A DNA stretch of 64,000 bases. Source: Muscardinus avellanarius. Taxonomy: Eukaryota > Chordata > Mammalia > Rodentia > Gliridae. The position numbers were made by a program, and so were the translations under genes. Of this stretch, positions 31,272-41,066 are shown one piece after another (position 1 is the stretch's first letter; each line of letters opens with the position of its first letter). The DNA is taken from contig OY726574.1 in NCBI GenBank assembly GCA_963383645.1, positions 61,632,894-61,696,893 on the forward strand, read 5' to 3'. Under the pieces are notes generated by a model, which made no database searches, had not been told where the DNA came from, and saw only the letters and a program-made list of their open reading frames with translations.

Positions 31272-31737
31272 TGGTCTGGATGCCATGGCACAAGCCTAGA
31301 ACCCCAGTTTCTGGGAAGCTAAGACAGGAAGATCGCAGCTTCAAGGCCAGCCTCAGCAACTTCCGGAGTCCTCAGCAGCTCAGACACTGAAGAAGGAGAA
31401 ACCATAGATGAGCAAATAAGGCTCATCTTATTTGCTGAGGGCGATGGAGGGGCAGAGGGCAACTCCCTAATGTACATGATATACATTCACAAACATGTCA
31501 AAGTCAATCGCTAAGCCAAACATGAGAAGGAGGGGGAGGGAATGGGGTGGGAATTGAGGAAGGGCTAAATGAGTGATGTGTGCATGTGTGCCTCCACCAT
31601 CTTAACATGTATGACTACAATGCACCAATAAAAAACTTTTTAAAATAATTAATTAAAAATTAAAAATGAGGTGAGGCTTGGGGCATAGTTCAGAAGTAAA
31701 ACAGCCCTGGGTTCAATCTCTAGTACTACCAAAACAT
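31272..31737 (+). mobile_element. B1-dID SINE split by a LINE-1 end
   Basis: A B1 head lies at 31272-31392 (GGTCTGGATGCCATGGCACAAGCC ... AGCAGCTCAGACACTG). A dID at 31668-31735 (GAGGCTTGGGGCATAGTTCAG ... GGTTCAATCTCTAGTACTACC) completes it on the same strand. An L1 3' end lies between the halves at the B1/dID linker. A new L1 insertion is the simplest reading, but no clear target-site duplication was found. Confidence 0.65.
31395..31665 (+). mobile_element. LINE-1 3' UTR and tail
   Basis: A G-rich piece (GAGAAGGAGGGGGAGGGAATGGGG, 31524-31547) is followed by the sciurid L1 terminus GCCTCCACCATCTTAACATG ... ACTACAATGCACCAATAAAAAAC and an A-rich tail. It is a 5'-truncated insertion of about 270 bases. 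Confidence 0.8.
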
Positions 31738-31842
31738 GTCTCTATTTAGAATCTGATTTGTTACCAAACCTCTGGGCCGTTTTTCTTCTTCTCATCATCT
31801 ACCCTGGAATTGACTTCCTTCAAAGCTAGTCGTAGAGCCCAA

Positions 31843-32052
31843 CGTCATGGTTCATGCCAGCAATCCCAGGTAGTTGGGAGGCTGAGGCAGGAGGATCAAA
31901 CCTTCAAGGCCATCCTAGGCAACTGGGCCTGATCCTTTCTCAAAATAAGAAAATACTAAGAAAGGGATGGAATGCCACTCAGTGGTGGAGTTCTCGCCTA
32001 GCAGGCATACGGCCTTCCAGTCCATTCCCAGCACCGCAAACAGAAACAAAAA
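31843..32052 (+). mobile_element. B1-ID SINE with an undeleted ID tail
   Basis: The B1 head (CATGCCAGCAATCCCAGGTAG ... CTCAAAATAAGAAAATAC) is joined to an ID unit that still has the anticodon-arm region (CACTCAGTGGTGGAGTTCTCGCCTAGCAGGCATACGGCC). Most dimers in this window lack that region, so this copy resembles a pre-deletion dimer, or is a chance ID insertion into a B1 tail. Confidence 0.7.
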
Positions 32053-33223
32053 GGCTGTTGTGTCCATGATGGTCACATAGTAAATATAACCCATGCTGAG
32101 TATGGGTTTGTTTTAACCAGCAGAGTTTTGAGGTTAGCAAGAGAGCCGTTTGGAGAAGTGGGATCACCACAAAGAGATATTGTGCAGAAAACGAGGACAT
32201 CAAATACCCCGATTCTGTCTCTGGGCCGCTTTGTGTGTGGACAGCTTCCCATTGGCCGATGCTGCACCCAGGCCCAGTGCAAGGAGCTCACGGAATGCGT
32301 TGGCCTCCCGCCTGGAAACACACAAGCTCTGTGGTGGACAGGGACCTTCTGCTGTGTCCACGGAGCCTCTGGCCATCCTTTCATGAGCCTTGTATATTTG
32401 CTGTGACTCTGGAGTCATGATGACGGATGGCCTGGGCAGTCTGGAAATAGAATGAACAGGAAGCGGAGCAGCCGCAGCTGTCCTCATCCAGCACATTCGT
32501 CTGTGTGAAGGGCGTGCAGAGGGCCACTTCTCAAAGGCATTTCTGTGCTGCCGCGGCACACTCCCTTCTGTGAATGTGAGAGAGCTCGTCAGCCTGAGGC
32601 CGGGGTAGTTTTCTTCCCTTGGTCAGATCTGAGCTGCAAGAGCCCTTTTTCTAGGGTAAGGACAGGGCATACAGAGCTCTTGAGAAACTGCCCCGGGGAC
32701 AGCTGAGGGTCCCCCGGCAGCCGGGCAGGACTCCACCTGGAGAGATCGCCTCTCGACGGCGACTTTTCTGCACAGAAACCTCTCGAGCTGCAGTGTGGCC
32801 TCCCCACTGTGGCCAGGGGCACTGGGAAGTAGGCAGGGCAGATGTGAGTGCAACTCTCAACTCAGAGAATTTCATATCTCTTTGTATTCTGGAAGAGCCA
32901 GTCTCAGAGCCTTTCACGGGGGCTCCGTGAACCAGTTCTGACCGCGGGCTCAAGTGTGTATTTGCTCTGCGGTTGCACCACACATGCAGTTGGGAGGTTA
33001 TCGCCATAATGGCTGTCTGTTCAAATGCTTAGCAACTGTTGCTGCATGTGGACAGACTCAACCAGCCATCCCCGTCGTCATCTGTTTGGACTTGGGAAAA
33101 GGACAGTAAAAAAGAAATTTAAAATCAACCCTGACATCCCAGGAGAAAAAAAAAAAAAAAAAGGAAGAAATGGAAGGGAGGATCCCCTTGAATCCTTACC
33201 TAAGCCCAGGCAACATTCTTATT
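32053..33223. other. Unique, relatively GC-rich spacer
   Basis: No repeat or gene is recognised. Overlapping frames of 60-119 aa occur on both strands (32073-33007), reflecting GC richness rather than coding. Confidence 0.45.
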
Positions 33224-33786
33224 ATAGACTGGGCATTCTCTATTCAAAATACTTAGAGCCTGGTGTGTGGCGCACGCTTGTCATCCCAGCATTCGGGAGG
33301 CTGAGACAGGAGGATCGCGGTTCGCGGACAGCCTCAGCTACTGAGTGAGGCCCTCTGTAACTCAGTGAGACCCTGTTTCAAAATAAAGAATAAAAAATAG
33401 GGCAGGGGGCGTAGCTTGGAGGTCAAATGCCCCTGGGTTCCATCCCCAGACCTGCAACAAAAACAAAAACAAAATTGGAAACAGAAGTGTTTCAGAATTC
33501 AGACTTTTAGTCTCTGTAATACTTGTGTATACAGAATGCGGTGTCTTCGGGTTAGGAATCAAGTCTCTGTGACCAGCAACGTGAATTATGTTTTGCATAC
33601 ACCTCATGTACACAGCCTGAAGGTAAACGTAAGCAGGATTTTTGTGTACCTGGGCTCTGACTGCGGCCTGTCATGTGGGAGGAGTTGCTACATTTTCCAC
33701 TTGTAGCATCGTGTCGGTTCTCAAAAGTTTCAGATTTGGATCATTTTGGACTTTGCGTTTTCAGGATAAGGATAACTCAATTTGTA
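33224..33786 (+). mobile_element. Tigger/MER2-like DNA transposon, SINE-interrupted
   Basis: The left end (ATAGACTGGGCATTCTCTATTC, 33225-33246) resumes after the SINE with AAACAGAAGTGTTTCAGAATTCAG. It then has the characteristic TTGCATACACCTCATGTACACAGCCTGAAGGTAA (33593-33626). It closes with TCTCAAAAGTTTCAGATTTGG ... TTTTCAGGATAAGGATAACTC. It is more complete than the copy at 29593 and in the same orientation. Confidence 0.75.
33261..33474 (+). mobile_element. B1-dID SINE inserted in MER2-like element
   Basis: A main-subfamily copy: GGTTCGCGGACAGCCTCAGC, CTCTGTAACTCAGTGAGACC, GGGCAGGGGGCGTAGCTTGGAGGTC and CCATCCCCAGACCTGC, then a (CAAAAA)n tail. It splits the DNA transposon 35 bases from its left end. 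Confidence 0.9.
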
Positions 33787-33989
33787 GTCAGTGTTCACCA
33801 GCTGAATGCCGGGATGAGCTGCTGGTGATGTCCTAATTTTAAGTTAATTGTATAGGTTCATTGTCTGTACGTAATGGTGGGATCCACTGTGACGTGTCTG
33901 TACCTGTGCAGGACATCATTTGCTCAGCATCATCCCTCAGTACCGCCTTCTCCAACGGAGTCCGTCTAACTTTCTGCTCTCCAGTTCCA

Positions 33990-33994
33990 CGTGT

Positions 33995-34042
<48 letters not shown>
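33990..34042 (+). repeat. (TG)n microsatellite
   Basis: A TG run with one TATG interruption, lying at the tail of an antisense SINE. Confidence 0.95.
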
Positions 34043-34045
<3 letters not shown>

Positions 34046-34246
34046 ATACTGGGGGTGGAACCCCAGGGCTTTCTACCTCCAGGCTATACTCTCAAACCTA
34101 TTGTTTTATATTTTATTTATAAACAGGGTCTCACTAAGCTGCTGAGAGCCTCACTAAGTAGCTGAGGCTGGCTTGGAACCTGCGCGATCCTCCTGTCTCA
34201 GCCTCCCAAGCGTGGGGATTACAAGCGTGCACCACCATGCCCGGCT
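34043..34246 (-). mobile_element. B1-dID SINE, antisense
   Basis: On the plus strand: GATACTGGGGGTGGAACCCC (dID), TTTATAAACAGGGTCTCACTAAGC, GCTTGGAACCTGCGCGATCC and CACCACCATGCCCGGC. It is closely related to the copy at 30840, with a similar TG tail. Confidence 0.9.
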
Positions 34247-34440
34247 TCCGATTCCACTTGTTTCCCCATGGCTGAGTAAAACTCCACCACACATGAATAC
34301 CCCGTTTCCCTATCCATTCCGCTGTTGATGGGCATCTAGGAGGCTGACTCCAGAACTGGGCTCACGTGAATGGCATTGCCTTAAACATGGGTACGCACGG
34401 TATTCCTACTGATGGCAGTCTTTTAGAAGTCTCCTAGACA

Positions 34441-35185
34441 GGCATAGGTGAGCACCTGTTTCTCTCCAGTTAGCCATTCACTAGCATGAAGCCTCTGCTT
34501 TGGGCTTGTAATAGTTGAGAGTCATGGAGTTGCATGGGCTTACCTTGCATCGGCTTCTCCTGAGAACTCTGATTGGCCCATGACAGGCAACGGTGTCAAC
34601 ATAAGCCTGCCTCGGGATACCCAAGGACAACATGAGGTTTTGGCTGTGGTTGTAACCAGAGCGGTCAGGCGCCTTCTGTCTTTTCTGGGGGCATCTTAAT
34701 CCTTGTCCCCTGGTCCTGTCCCTGTTAAAGAGCCCAGCTTAGTGGAGAATGGGATGGACAAAGTTTTGCTTCCTTGAAGGAAAGCGCTCTGTCAGTAGAA
34801 GGGCATGGTGCAGGTGGAGGGTGCCCAGCACATTGATTCTAAACTCAAAAAGTGCTGTCGCGTTTGGCCAGAGTGTTCAGCAGCCCAGGATGGTGCCCAG
34901 GACAGGGGTGGGCAGGAAGAGTGTCATTGCCATTGGCTTTCAAATTATTTTTCACATTGGACAGCGGTTATGTTTCAAAAGACCACAAGATTATTAAAAG
35001 TCCTTTGAAGATACTTGGCAGCTGGAGGGACCGCAGCACTGATGTTCGGGAATGCTGTCTACACCATCTCGTGCTGCCGGGGCGGGCTCCCTCTTCCCCT
35101 ATTGTGAGCTCTGGGTGGAAGCCACTGTTCTGAACCGTGTACTCACTTGAGGGCAGTCTCGGGTGTTCAGAAAATTCAAAATTGA
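34441..35185. other. Unique spacer
   Basis: No gene or repeat is recognised. Confidence 0.5.
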
Positions 35186-35187
35186 AT

Positions 35188-35582
35188 TTCCTGAGTACTT
35201 GGGAGGCTGAGACAGAAGGATTGCAGGTTCGTGGCCAGCCTCAGCTACTTAGTGAGGTCCTCTGCAACTTAGTGAGAACCATTTCAAAATAAAGAATAAA
35301 AACAGGGCTAAGCTGGGCATGGTGGCACACACTTGTAATCCCTGCGTTTGGGAGGCTGAGGCAGGATGATCACACAGGTTCGAAGCCAGCCTCAGCCACT
35401 TAGTGAGACCCTGTTTCCAAATAAAATATAAAATAGGTCTGGGAGTATAGGCCGGAGGTAGAAAGCCTCTGGGTTGCACCTACAGGACCACCCAAAAAAA
35501 AAAAAAAAAAAAAAAAAAACTAGGGCTAAAGTTGTGTAGCTTGGAGATAAAATGCCCCTGGTTTCAAAACCGAAAGAAAAGA
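35188..35582 (+). mobile_element. B1-dID SINE, 5' truncated, interrupted by a younger SINE
   Basis: The first part (GAGTACTTGGGAGGCTGAGAC ... TTTCAAAATAAAGAATAAAAACAGGGCTA) resumes at 35522 with AGGGCTAAAGTTGTGTAGCTTGG and a degraded dID 3' end. Confidence 0.87.
35312..35521 (+). mobile_element. B1-dID SINE, nested
   Basis: A complete copy (GCTGGGCATGGTGGCACACAC ... GGTCTGGGAGTATAGGCCGGAGG ... poly-A of 26) with TTTCCAAATAAAA, intermediate between the main and palindrome subfamilies. It duplicates AGGGCTAA of the host dID at 35304-35311 and 35522-35529. Confidence 0.9.
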
Positions 35583-35622
35583 AAGAATGAAGGAAGGAAG
35601 GAAAAGGGAAGAGAGGAAGGAA
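35573..35622 (+). repeat. Purine microsatellite (GAAA/GGAA)n
   Basis: About 50 bases of GAAAGAAAGAATGAAGGAAGGAAGG follow the outer SINE at 35188 and probably arose from its tail. Confidence 0.85.
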
Positions 35623-36307
35623 TGAAGATTAATTCAGAATTGCTTGAAGTCTGTACAAAGTAGGGGGAAAAACTGTTCCCTGTGGCATCAAGCCTTGGGC
35701 AAATACCTGACCACAGGTTATAGAAAATGGTACCCTTGAAAGCCACTAATAATGCTTAGGTTTTGACTGACTATGCAGTCAGTCGTGAGTGCATTCTGTT
35801 GAGAGCTATATAAATTCCAAGTACTTCAAAGTAAGAACAATATTTGGTCCTGGTTGAGAAACTAGAATAGTTAATGTACGTACCAAGGGCTCAAAAATAT
35901 TTTGAGTGTTGAACAACTTGGTGGTCGCAGTCTCTTCTGTGACTTGTAGAATGGTCTTTTATGTAGTAAGGTGACTTACCGAAGGCTCTTATGATGTTTT
36001 ACTTTAAGTAACAATGTTACCATTTACTCATGATTATGTTTTTAGGAAAAAATTCATTACACAGATACTGTGCCCCTAAGCCGAAATATCATTGATAATC
36101 ACTCAAATGATGATTACCTGTATATTTATATTGTAGGTACACTTTAATTAGATACTCAACATTAGAATTGTTGGAAGGACTTATTTATAGGAAGGACAGG
36201 AATCCTGGGAGGGAGCCAGAGGAGGGGGCAGTAGACACTGTGTGCATGAATGTTACTGGCAGCATGGTTTTTACTAAGATGTGAGTCTATAATAAAATGT
36301 GACTTTT
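35623..36307. other. Unique AT-rich spacer
   Basis: No repeat or gene is recognised. Confidence 0.5.
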
Positions 36308-36508
36308 GCCGGATGTGTTGGCACAAACCTGTAGTCCTATTGCTTGGGAGGCTGATAGGAGAATTGCAGGTTCGAGGCCAGCCTCGGCAGTTTAGTGAGT
36401 CCCTCAGCAACTTAGTAAGACTGTTTCAAAAAATAAAAATAAATAGGGATGGAAGTATAGCCCAGAGGTAGAATGCCCCTCATTTCAATCCCCAGTATAA
36501 CAAAGAAA
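36308..36508 (+). mobile_element. B1-dID SINE
   Basis: The copy reads GCCGGATGTGTTGGCACAAACC ... GGTTCGAGGCCAGCCTCGGC ... GGGATGGAAGTATAGCCCAGAGG ... CAATCCCCAGTATAAC. A (GGAA)n microsatellite (36509-36541) follows as an altered tail. Confidence 0.88.
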
Positions 36509-36541
36509 AAAAGAAGGAAGGAGAGAAGGAAGGAAGGAAGG

Positions 36542-36795
36542 AGTCACTTTTTATTACACTGAAATTTTTATGAGTCACTACTTTGAAATTTAGTTTCTGT
36601 TCAGAGAACAAAGTTAGAATAGAATTAAGAAGATGCTTAGAAGGAAGCTTTTCCTTTTATTGAGAGTCATAAATTTATAATCTGTATTACATTCCAGCAG
36701 TATATTAATGCTGAGTTCTTAAGATTAATCAGGCCACACACTGTCCTGTGCTCCGCTACTACATTCTCAGGGACATCAGCACTTTCTCTCTCACA

Positions 36796-36842
<47 letters not shown>

Positions 36843-37714
36843 CCCTTACTGAGCGGTGTGCAAACAGACTCAGTGGAAGATGACGTTTAGCTTTCCTGTT
36901 CCGATTGGTGATCAAGGTCATGTTCTCTGTATGTCAGGGAAATAAAGCCAGGCCTTTGGCTGCCAGCCACGTTCTCATTGACAGCACACACATGGCTTCA
37001 GGTCACAGGAGCACCTTCCAGGAACTCCAGTGTCCGTGGGATCACTGTGGAGCCTGCAGGAAAGAATGCTCCGAGTCGATGGGCGGCAACTGTGGTCCCG
37101 GCCCTTTGCCCACGTTTCCCTGAGCGTGTGCTCTGCCTCTGGAATTTTTGGCACCTGGATATGAGTTGGAAGATCAATTGCCCTGGCTAGACTGGTAACT
37201 GGGAAGCTGTGCGCATTCATTTTGTTGTACTGAAAGTTTGCCATTGCTGGTTAGAATCGAATCATAATTTTAAACCAAAGTGGTGTCCTTTTTTGCTAAG
37301 GGCTTGGCTCCGTATTTATGAGAAAATAAATCAGATGTGATCATCATTCCAAAAGCGATTTACCCAGCACTTACCTGAGCTTGGTACATTGCCAGCCACT
37401 TAGAGCGCCTGTCTTTATATGGGTGTTTATCTAGAAGTGTGTAACACAGGGGTGGCCCAGGTAGACAGGGCCCTCAAAATGCCAGGCACCAGAACCAATG
37501 ACACAAAGAGGGGGACAGGTGCATTTAGCTGGGCTGGCCCAGGAGCCTCGTCCAAGTTACCAGTTATTGAGAATCCAAAGTCCTATAGTGAACACTGCAA
37601 AGGAGGGCTCGGGGTATGTGGTCTGCTGAGGCACCTGGAGGAATCAGACCTGAGGCCACACTGCTTCAGGTCAAGAGATCAGAGCCCATGTGGTCCAGAT
37701 TTGAGGAGCTCGTC
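36542..37714. other. Unique spacer with CA microsatellite
   Basis: A (CA)n run of about 22 units lies at 36796-36839. No other repeat or gene is recognised. Short opposed open frames at 36905-37244 have no motif. Confidence 0.5.
36796..36839 (+). repeat. (CA)n microsatellite
   Basis: About 22 CA units not attached to a recognisable SINE. Confidence 0.95.
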
Positions 37715-38400
37715 TTTTTTTTTTAATACATTTTAGAGCATTGCAGTTAAACAGCAGAGCAGGATTCAGTGTGCCACAAAGGGCTCTTGGTGCATTCCCT
37801 CCCACGCCCCATCTTCCTCGCGCCTTCCTCTCTCCTCGTACACATTAGTGAAATGAATCGTCGTAGTAATGCTGCCACCGCAAGAACTCTTTCCTTCCCC
37901 CATCCTCTTCCTCTCCCTCCACAAGCCTCCCCCGCACCCTGTCTGTGATTCTACAAGTTTCTCTTCACAGTATTTAAAGTCTTTCTTATTTTCTCTTTTG
38001 TTTCTATATATGAGGAAAAAAATACAGCCTTTCGCTTTAAGTCTGTCTGTTTTCAATTTGCATACTATTCTCTAGTTCCATCGTTCTCCTAAAAAGGACA
38101 TAATTGCGTTCTTTGTTGTGGTCAGGTGGAACGCCATTGTCTGTATATAACACGTTTCCTTTATCCATTGATGGACACGGATTGGCTCCATACTCTGGTT
38201 GTTGTGACTTGTGTTTCTGTGAACATGGAAATGCTTGTATTACCATAGTCTTCTAACTTTAATTCTTTTCAAACAGTAGTGAGGAGCGATATGGCTGGTC
38301 CTGTGGTGCTTCCATTGCCAGCCTTTTGAGGAACCTTCCTACTGATCTCCATCGTGGTTGAACTAATTTCCAATCCTACTACCACCAGTGTGTTAGGGCT
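37715..38400 (-). mobile_element. LINE-1 3' region, antisense
   Basis: On the plus strand the ORF2-end complement runs GGTCAGGTGGAACGCCATTGTC ... TTTCCTTTATCCATTGATGGACACGGATTGGCTCC ... GTGAACATGGAAATGC. After it comes GAGGAACCTTCCTACTGATCTCCATCGTGG ... CCAATCCTACTACCACCAGTGTG. The 3' UTR side (37715-38040) is CTCC-rich. The piece covers the C-terminal coding region and UTR only, and its frames are broken. Confidence 0.8.
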
Positions 38401-38409
38401 CCACGGCGC

Positions 38410-38525
38410 CGAAGTCCCTTGAGTGCCGACATCAGTCTAAGCAGAAACTCCTTGTGATGTTATGCATCTTAATGTATTTGGTTCTCACCACAACTCGACA
38501 AGGAGACACAAAACCTCCACGTGTT
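38410..38525 (+). mobile_element. MIR-like fragment (weak)
   Basis: The stretch AGTGCCGACATCAGTCTAAGC ... TTATGCATCTTAATGTATTTGGTTCTCACCACAACTC follows MIR core order. It is strongly diverged. Confidence 0.45.
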
Positions 38526-38555
38526 GAACATTCTTCATCAAAAAATCCAAAATAA

Positions 38556-38772
38556 AAAGGCATGGTGGCACACACTTATAATCCCAGTACTTGGGAGGCT
38601 GAAACAGAAGGATGGCTAATTCGAGGACAGCCTCAGCAAGTAATGAGCCTCTCATCAACCTAGCGAGACTCTCATCAAACTAGCAAGACACTGTTTCAAA
38701 ATAAAACTAAAATCGGGTTGGGGGTCTAGTTTGGATATAGGATGTCTTTGGGCTCAAACCTCAGCACCAAAA
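38556..38772 (+). mobile_element. B1-dID SINE
   Basis: The copy reads AAAGGCATGGTGGCACACAC ... CACTGTTTCAAAATAAAAC ... GGGTTGGGGGTCTAGTTTGG ... TCAAACCTCAGCACC with a short A tail. A partial internal duplication of CTCTCATCAA(C/A)CTAGC(G/A)AGAC occurs at 38649-38692. Confidence 0.85.
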
Positions 38773-39060
38773 AAAAATTAAACTCTGAAGTTCTCCCAAA
38801 CCCAATTTTTTTCTTCCTTTGGACTGTCAACCTGACTCTAAATGAAAAATTCCACACTGTGAATCTCAAACTTAGGTCATGCTCAGATTTATTATACATA
38901 TTGTATCAAATTACCTTCAGGCTATCTGTAAACATGAAACATAAGTGCATTTCATTAGGACATGAGTCCCAACTCTTCAGATATGTATCTCTCTGTATAT
39001 CCATATATGGAGAAATATCCAAAGCTTTTTAAAAATACAAACTTTAAAATACTTTTCATC
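38773..39060. other. Unique AT-rich spacer
   Basis: No feature is recognised. Confidence 0.5.
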
Positions 39061-39064
39061 CCAA

Positions 39065-39222
39065 GCATTTTAGGATAATCATTGCTTAAGTTATCCTTGC
39101 ACTACACAACAGGAAACTATGGTACAGAGATTTAAATAACTTCCGTAAGGTCACAGAATTAGAAAGTATAATTGCTAGGACTCACGGCCAGGCAGTTGAA
39201 ACCAGAGCCTGGATTTATTTAT
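39065..39222 (+). mobile_element. MIR element
   Basis: The order CAACAGGAAACTATGGTACAGAG ... TTTAAATAACTTCCGTAAGGTCACAGAATTAG ... GGACTCACGGCCAGGC matches the MIR core ('gaggaaactgaggcacagagagg ... taacttgcccaaggtcacacagc'). Confidence 0.75.
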
Positions 39223-39399
39223 AACGTATATCATACTTCAAGAATCCCAGGTCTTGGGAAGAAGAAGAAGAATTCTACCCAAAGAACAGTACAAAGGCCC
39301 GTTGATCCGGGCCTATGAGCTGTACTCTTTGATTCTACGAGTAGGAGACTCCTACACGAGAGTAAACCAAGGTCATTGTGATTCTGGAGCAAACAACAG

Positions 39400-39600
39400 G
39401 TAGCTGGGTGTAGCACACACCTTTAGTCCCAGTACTTGGGAGGCTGAGGGAGATGAATATCACCTGTTCTAGGCCAATATGCATTAATTTAGTGAGACAC
39501 TAAATAAATAATAAAATAAAAAATAAAATAGGGTTGGAGGTGTAGCTCAGAGGTAGACCCCCCACCCACCCAGGTTCAATCCTGAGTACCAAAACATAAA
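39400..39600 (+). mobile_element. B1-dID SINE
   Basis: The copy reads GCTGGGTGTAGCACACACC ... TACTTGGGAGGCTGAGG ... AATTTAGTGAGACACTAAATAAATAA ... GGGTTGGAGGTGTAGCTCAGAGG ... GGTTCAATCCTGAGTACC. Confidence 0.83.
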
Positions 39601-40404
39601 AAGATAGGTAAAGTTCTAGATTTCCTCCAGAAACACACACAGCATGTTTTCTGTTCGCCCCTGCAGCTCTGTCTCCTGGGAAGATTCATGTATTATTTAC
39701 TTAAGTAATACATCACAGGGCCAAGATTCATCAGAGTGAAGGCATTTCATTTCCAGCTGTCGTGCAGGAAACAATGAGCCCAGCTAAATCCTACACGGTC
39801 CCCCTGGTGGGAGCCGTGATCGATGGGCTCATTTGTGCCTGTGGCGAATGGGGGGTGATCTGTGTTCTCTGTGTGTTTCCTGCCTCTATCGGGGTGTCTC
39901 GCACCTGTGCCTCACTTGGCCACCGTCGCCTCTGAGCCACTGAACAGCATTGGAAGGAGAAGAAATAAAACCACACCCCAGTTTCCTGAGTCAAAACCCT
40001 TGTTCCAAACAAACAAAAATTACTACTGTTTTGAAATAATGCATGGGTTTTATTTTGTCCCATGTGATAAATATTGCAACTTATACCGCCAGAGAGACTT
40101 TACAGCTGCCCCTATATTAAGCAAGTGAGTGGACTGCAGGCCTATTCGCAAAGCTTTAAAGAGGCCCCGGAACTGGCTTTCTGGACAGGGAGGAGGATAC
40201 CTGTGCTGGGTATCTGAGTGTACGGCAGCCCGGGCAGCAGCCCTGCCAAGCCAGGACCAGTGAGCACACCCTTACTCCTTCACTCCTTCACGGGATAAAT
40301 AGCATAAACATCTACAAATTTTAATTCTTTACATTTGACTTTAACTTTTAGTTTTTAAATAATCTCAAAAATAATAATAATAGACAAATTTATGTACATT
40401 GTGG
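39601..40404. other. Unique spacer
   Basis: No repeat or gene is recognised. Short opposed frames at 39791-40128 carry no motif. Confidence 0.5.
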
Positions 40405-40758
40405 GAGAGCAGGGTTCTAGGGATTTAATTTAGGAGTTTCTGCCTCCAGGCTACACCACCAGATCTCTTATTTTTATTTTTTTTTTATTTTTTGGTGGGG
40501 GTGGAACCCAGGGGCTTTTCTACCTCTGGGCTATACTCCCAGACCTATTTTATATTTTAGTTGGAAACAGGGTCTCACTAAGTAGCTGAGTCTGGCTTTG
40601 AACCAACTGCATGATCCTCCTGTCTCAGCCTCCCAAGCACGGTGATTACAAACGTGCACCACCATGCCCGGCCCAGACCTCTTTTTTAATTTTTTATTTT
40701 GAAATAGGGTCTTCCTAAGTCACTGAGGATGGCTGCTCTCAATCCTGTGATCCTCCAA
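40405..40758 (-). mobile_element. Old B1-dID SINE, antisense, interrupted
   Basis: The dID side (AGGGTTCTAGGGATTTAATTTAGG ... GCTACACCACCAGATCTCTTATTTTT) continues after the inner SINE. It resumes with CAGACCTCTTTTTTAATTTTTTATTTTGAAATAGGGTCTTCCTAAGTCACTGAGG and ends near GTGATCCTCC, with the B1 head lost. Confidence 0.75.
40482..40673 (-). mobile_element. B1-dID SINE, antisense, nested
   Basis: A younger copy (TTGGTGGGGGTGGAACCCAGGGGC ... TTGGAAACAGGGTCTCACTAAG ... CACCACCATGCCCGGC) lies inside the older SINE. CCAGA(T/C)CTCTT occurs at both borders (about 40458-40468 and 40674-40684). Confidence 0.83.
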
Positions 40759-40774
40759 GAATTAGGATTATTTT

Positions 40775-40870
40775 TTTTAATTTTTTTATTGGTGCATTGT
40801 GGTCATACATCTTAATGAGATAAAAGACTTGTGGGGTCATACATGCACAACACCGTCCAATTAACCCATA
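40775..40870 (-). mobile_element. LINE-1 3' terminus, antisense
   Basis: The stretch TTTTTTATTGGTGCATTGTGGTCATACATCTTAATG is the complement of the L1 3' end. It is followed by TGTGGGGTCATACATGCACAACACC. Confidence 0.78.
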
Positions 40871-40873
40871 CCC

Positions 40874-41066
40874 AAGCCAGGCATGGCGGCGCATGCCTGT
40901 AATCCCAGTACTTGAGAGGCTGAGACAGGAGGATCGCAGGATGTGGGACAACCCCCGCAACTTTAGCAAGACCCTATTTCAAAATAAAAATTTAAGAAAG
41001 GGGCCGGGGGTGTAGCTCAGAGATAGAATGCCCCTGGGTTCAATCCCAAGTACCACACACACACAA
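40874..41066 (+). mobile_element. B1-dID SINE with (CA)n tail
   Basis: The copy reads AGCCAGGCATGGCGGCGCATGCC ... CCTATTTCAAAATAAAAATTTAAG ... GGCCGGGGGTGTAGCTCAGAG ... TTCAATCCCAAGTACC, then CACACACAC in place of poly-A. Confidence 0.9.

Larger units (their letters stand above)
33790..34440 (-). mobile_element. LINE-1 3' region, antisense, SINE-interrupted (partial support)
   Basis: 34250-34430 follows the antisense L1 ORF2-end order (CCATGGCTGAGTAAAACTCC ... CCCTATCCATTCCGCTGTTGATGGGCATCTAGG). The left part (33840-33990), with CATTTGCTCAGCATCATCCC, is more degraded. The SINE plus TG repeat at 33990-34246 separates the two. Confidence 0.65.
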
